From NCBI GenBank assembly GCA_902796985.1, contig CADBRC010000311.1, positions 1-6,653 of the forward strand: a DNA stretch of 6,653 nucleotides, in the 5' to 3' direction. The notes under the pieces were generated by a model. That model was not told the DNA's origin. It saw only the letters and a program-made list of their open reading frames with translations, and searched no databases. Below are positions 6,363 through 6,653 of this stretch, one piece after another; within the stretch, counting starts at the first letter, position 1, and the number at the start of each line of letters is the position of its first letter. This stretch comes from an uncultured Spirochaetaceae bacterium. Its GTDB lineage: Bacteria > Spirochaetota > Spirochaetia > Treponematales > Treponemataceae. The position numbers were made by a program, and so were the translations under genes.

Positions 6363-6391
6363 ATTGTTACACAAAGAAAAGAATTGTTCAA
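6363..6391 (-). promoter_or_regulatory. Weak candidate promoter for the transglycosylase-NUDIX-ptsI operon
   Basis: On the minus strand, TTGAAC (6391-6386) and AACAAT (6368-6363) are 17 bases apart, five and four matches to the sigma-70 boxes. Initiation near 6356 would give a leader of about 100 nt carrying the inverted repeat at 6287-6313. It sits just after the terminator of the upstream gene, where a promoter is expected. The -10 is poor and another start is possible. Confidence 0.35.
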
Positions 6392-6430
6392 GCAGATATT
6401 TGAAAAATATGCGTTTTCTTACCGTTTTTT

Positions 6431-6458
6431 AAAAGAAAGCCCCGCAAACGGGGCTTTT
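6431..6458 (-). terminator. Intrinsic terminator of the upstream gene
   Basis: The stem GCCCCG/CGGGGC with a four-base loop (6439-6454) is extended by three A-T pairs. On the minus strand it is followed by TTTCTTTT (6438-6431). It lies about 30 bases after the stop of the partial gene at 6487, as expected. On the plus strand the stem is followed by TTTTGTTG, so it might also work weakly in that direction, but no plus-strand gene is seen. Confidence 0.85.
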
Positions 6459-6486
6459 GTTGAAGCTAATGTAGATATTGGAGTTT

Positions 6487-6653
6487 TTAGAGAGAGAGCT
6501 TGACCATTTCCGATTCCTTAAGCAGAGAGGCATCCCCACTGAAGAACACGTACTGCGGATGTTTGGCAGAAAGCTCTTCCATGAAAAACGCTGCGTCCAC
6601 GCCGGAAACACCGGCCGGGACGGCAAAGCCCGCCACGGAGGCGCAGTCCTTGA
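6487..6653 (-). CDS. C-terminal end of an unrecognised protein (gene runs off the right edge)
   Basis: The minus-strand frame is open from the window edge to a TAA at 6489-6487, giving 54 residues: KDCASVAGFAVPAGVSGVDA, an FFMEELSAKHPQYVFFSGD stretch, and the ending MVKLSL. Codon use is GC-rich in the third position like the neighbours, and a strong terminator follows, which supports a real gene end rather than chance. The segment looks like an alternating beta/alpha fold end, with a hydrophobic strand YVFFSG. I do not recognise the family, and too little is present to say more. Overlapping frames here are shadows. Confidence 0.7.
   Translation of the reverse strand, partial: KDCASVAGFAVPAGVSGVDAAFFMEELSAKHPQYVFFSGDASLLKESEMVKLSL

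Noticed and set aside
6429..6626. A 65-codon minus-strand frame near the right edge
   Set aside because: It runs through the terminator stem and has no family resemblance. The frame ending at 6487 has better codon use and stops before the terminator.

Overview
All recognisable genes in this window lie on the minus strand. They read like a moderately GC-rich spirochaete, probably a treponeme. The lineage call is an inference from protein style: a Treponema-like exported protein of unknown function behind Enzyme I, a zinc-ribbon NUDIX protein, and lipoprotein/TAXI content. It is not proven by any marker gene.

Layout in the direction of transcription (right to left). At 6487-6653 is the 3' end of an unrecognised gene, followed by a clear intrinsic terminator (6431-6458). 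A 233-base gap then holds a weak candidate promoter and a perfect 8-bp inverted repeat. A compact run of six genes follows. They are a membrane-anchored SLT-type lytic transglycosylase (5390-6253), a zinc-ribbon NUDIX hydrolase (4811-5362), an MltD-like secreted lytic transglycosylase with a C-terminal LysM (3483-4778), PTS Enzyme I, ptsI (1728-3437), an exported protein of unknown function (960-1727), and a small three-helix membrane protein (650-955). Spacings are 27, 26, about 45, 0 and 4 bases, so at least the last three genes, and probably all six, form one operon. A second good promoter sits just in front of ptsI and would give a nearly leaderless mRNA.

Leftmost, with its own near-consensus sigma-70 promoter, is the 5' part of a TAXI-type TRAP transporter substrate-binding lipoprotein (1-539). 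A perfect 11-bp inverted repeat starts at the predicted transcription start and runs into the Shine-Dalgarno sequence. It looks like an operator or a leader hairpin and is the best-supported regulatory signal here.

Functionally the run combines cell-wall turnover (two lytic transglycosylases) with the first phosphotransfer protein of the PTS, plus envelope proteins of unknown role. No ptsH, PTS permease, mobile element, CRISPR array, tRNA or rRNA is visible. I do not see a clearly new multi-gene system. The most interesting points are the regulatory structures: the TAXI inverted repeat, the start-codon hairpin and in-frame UAG between the transglycosylase and NUDIX genes, and the possible leaderless ptsI start.
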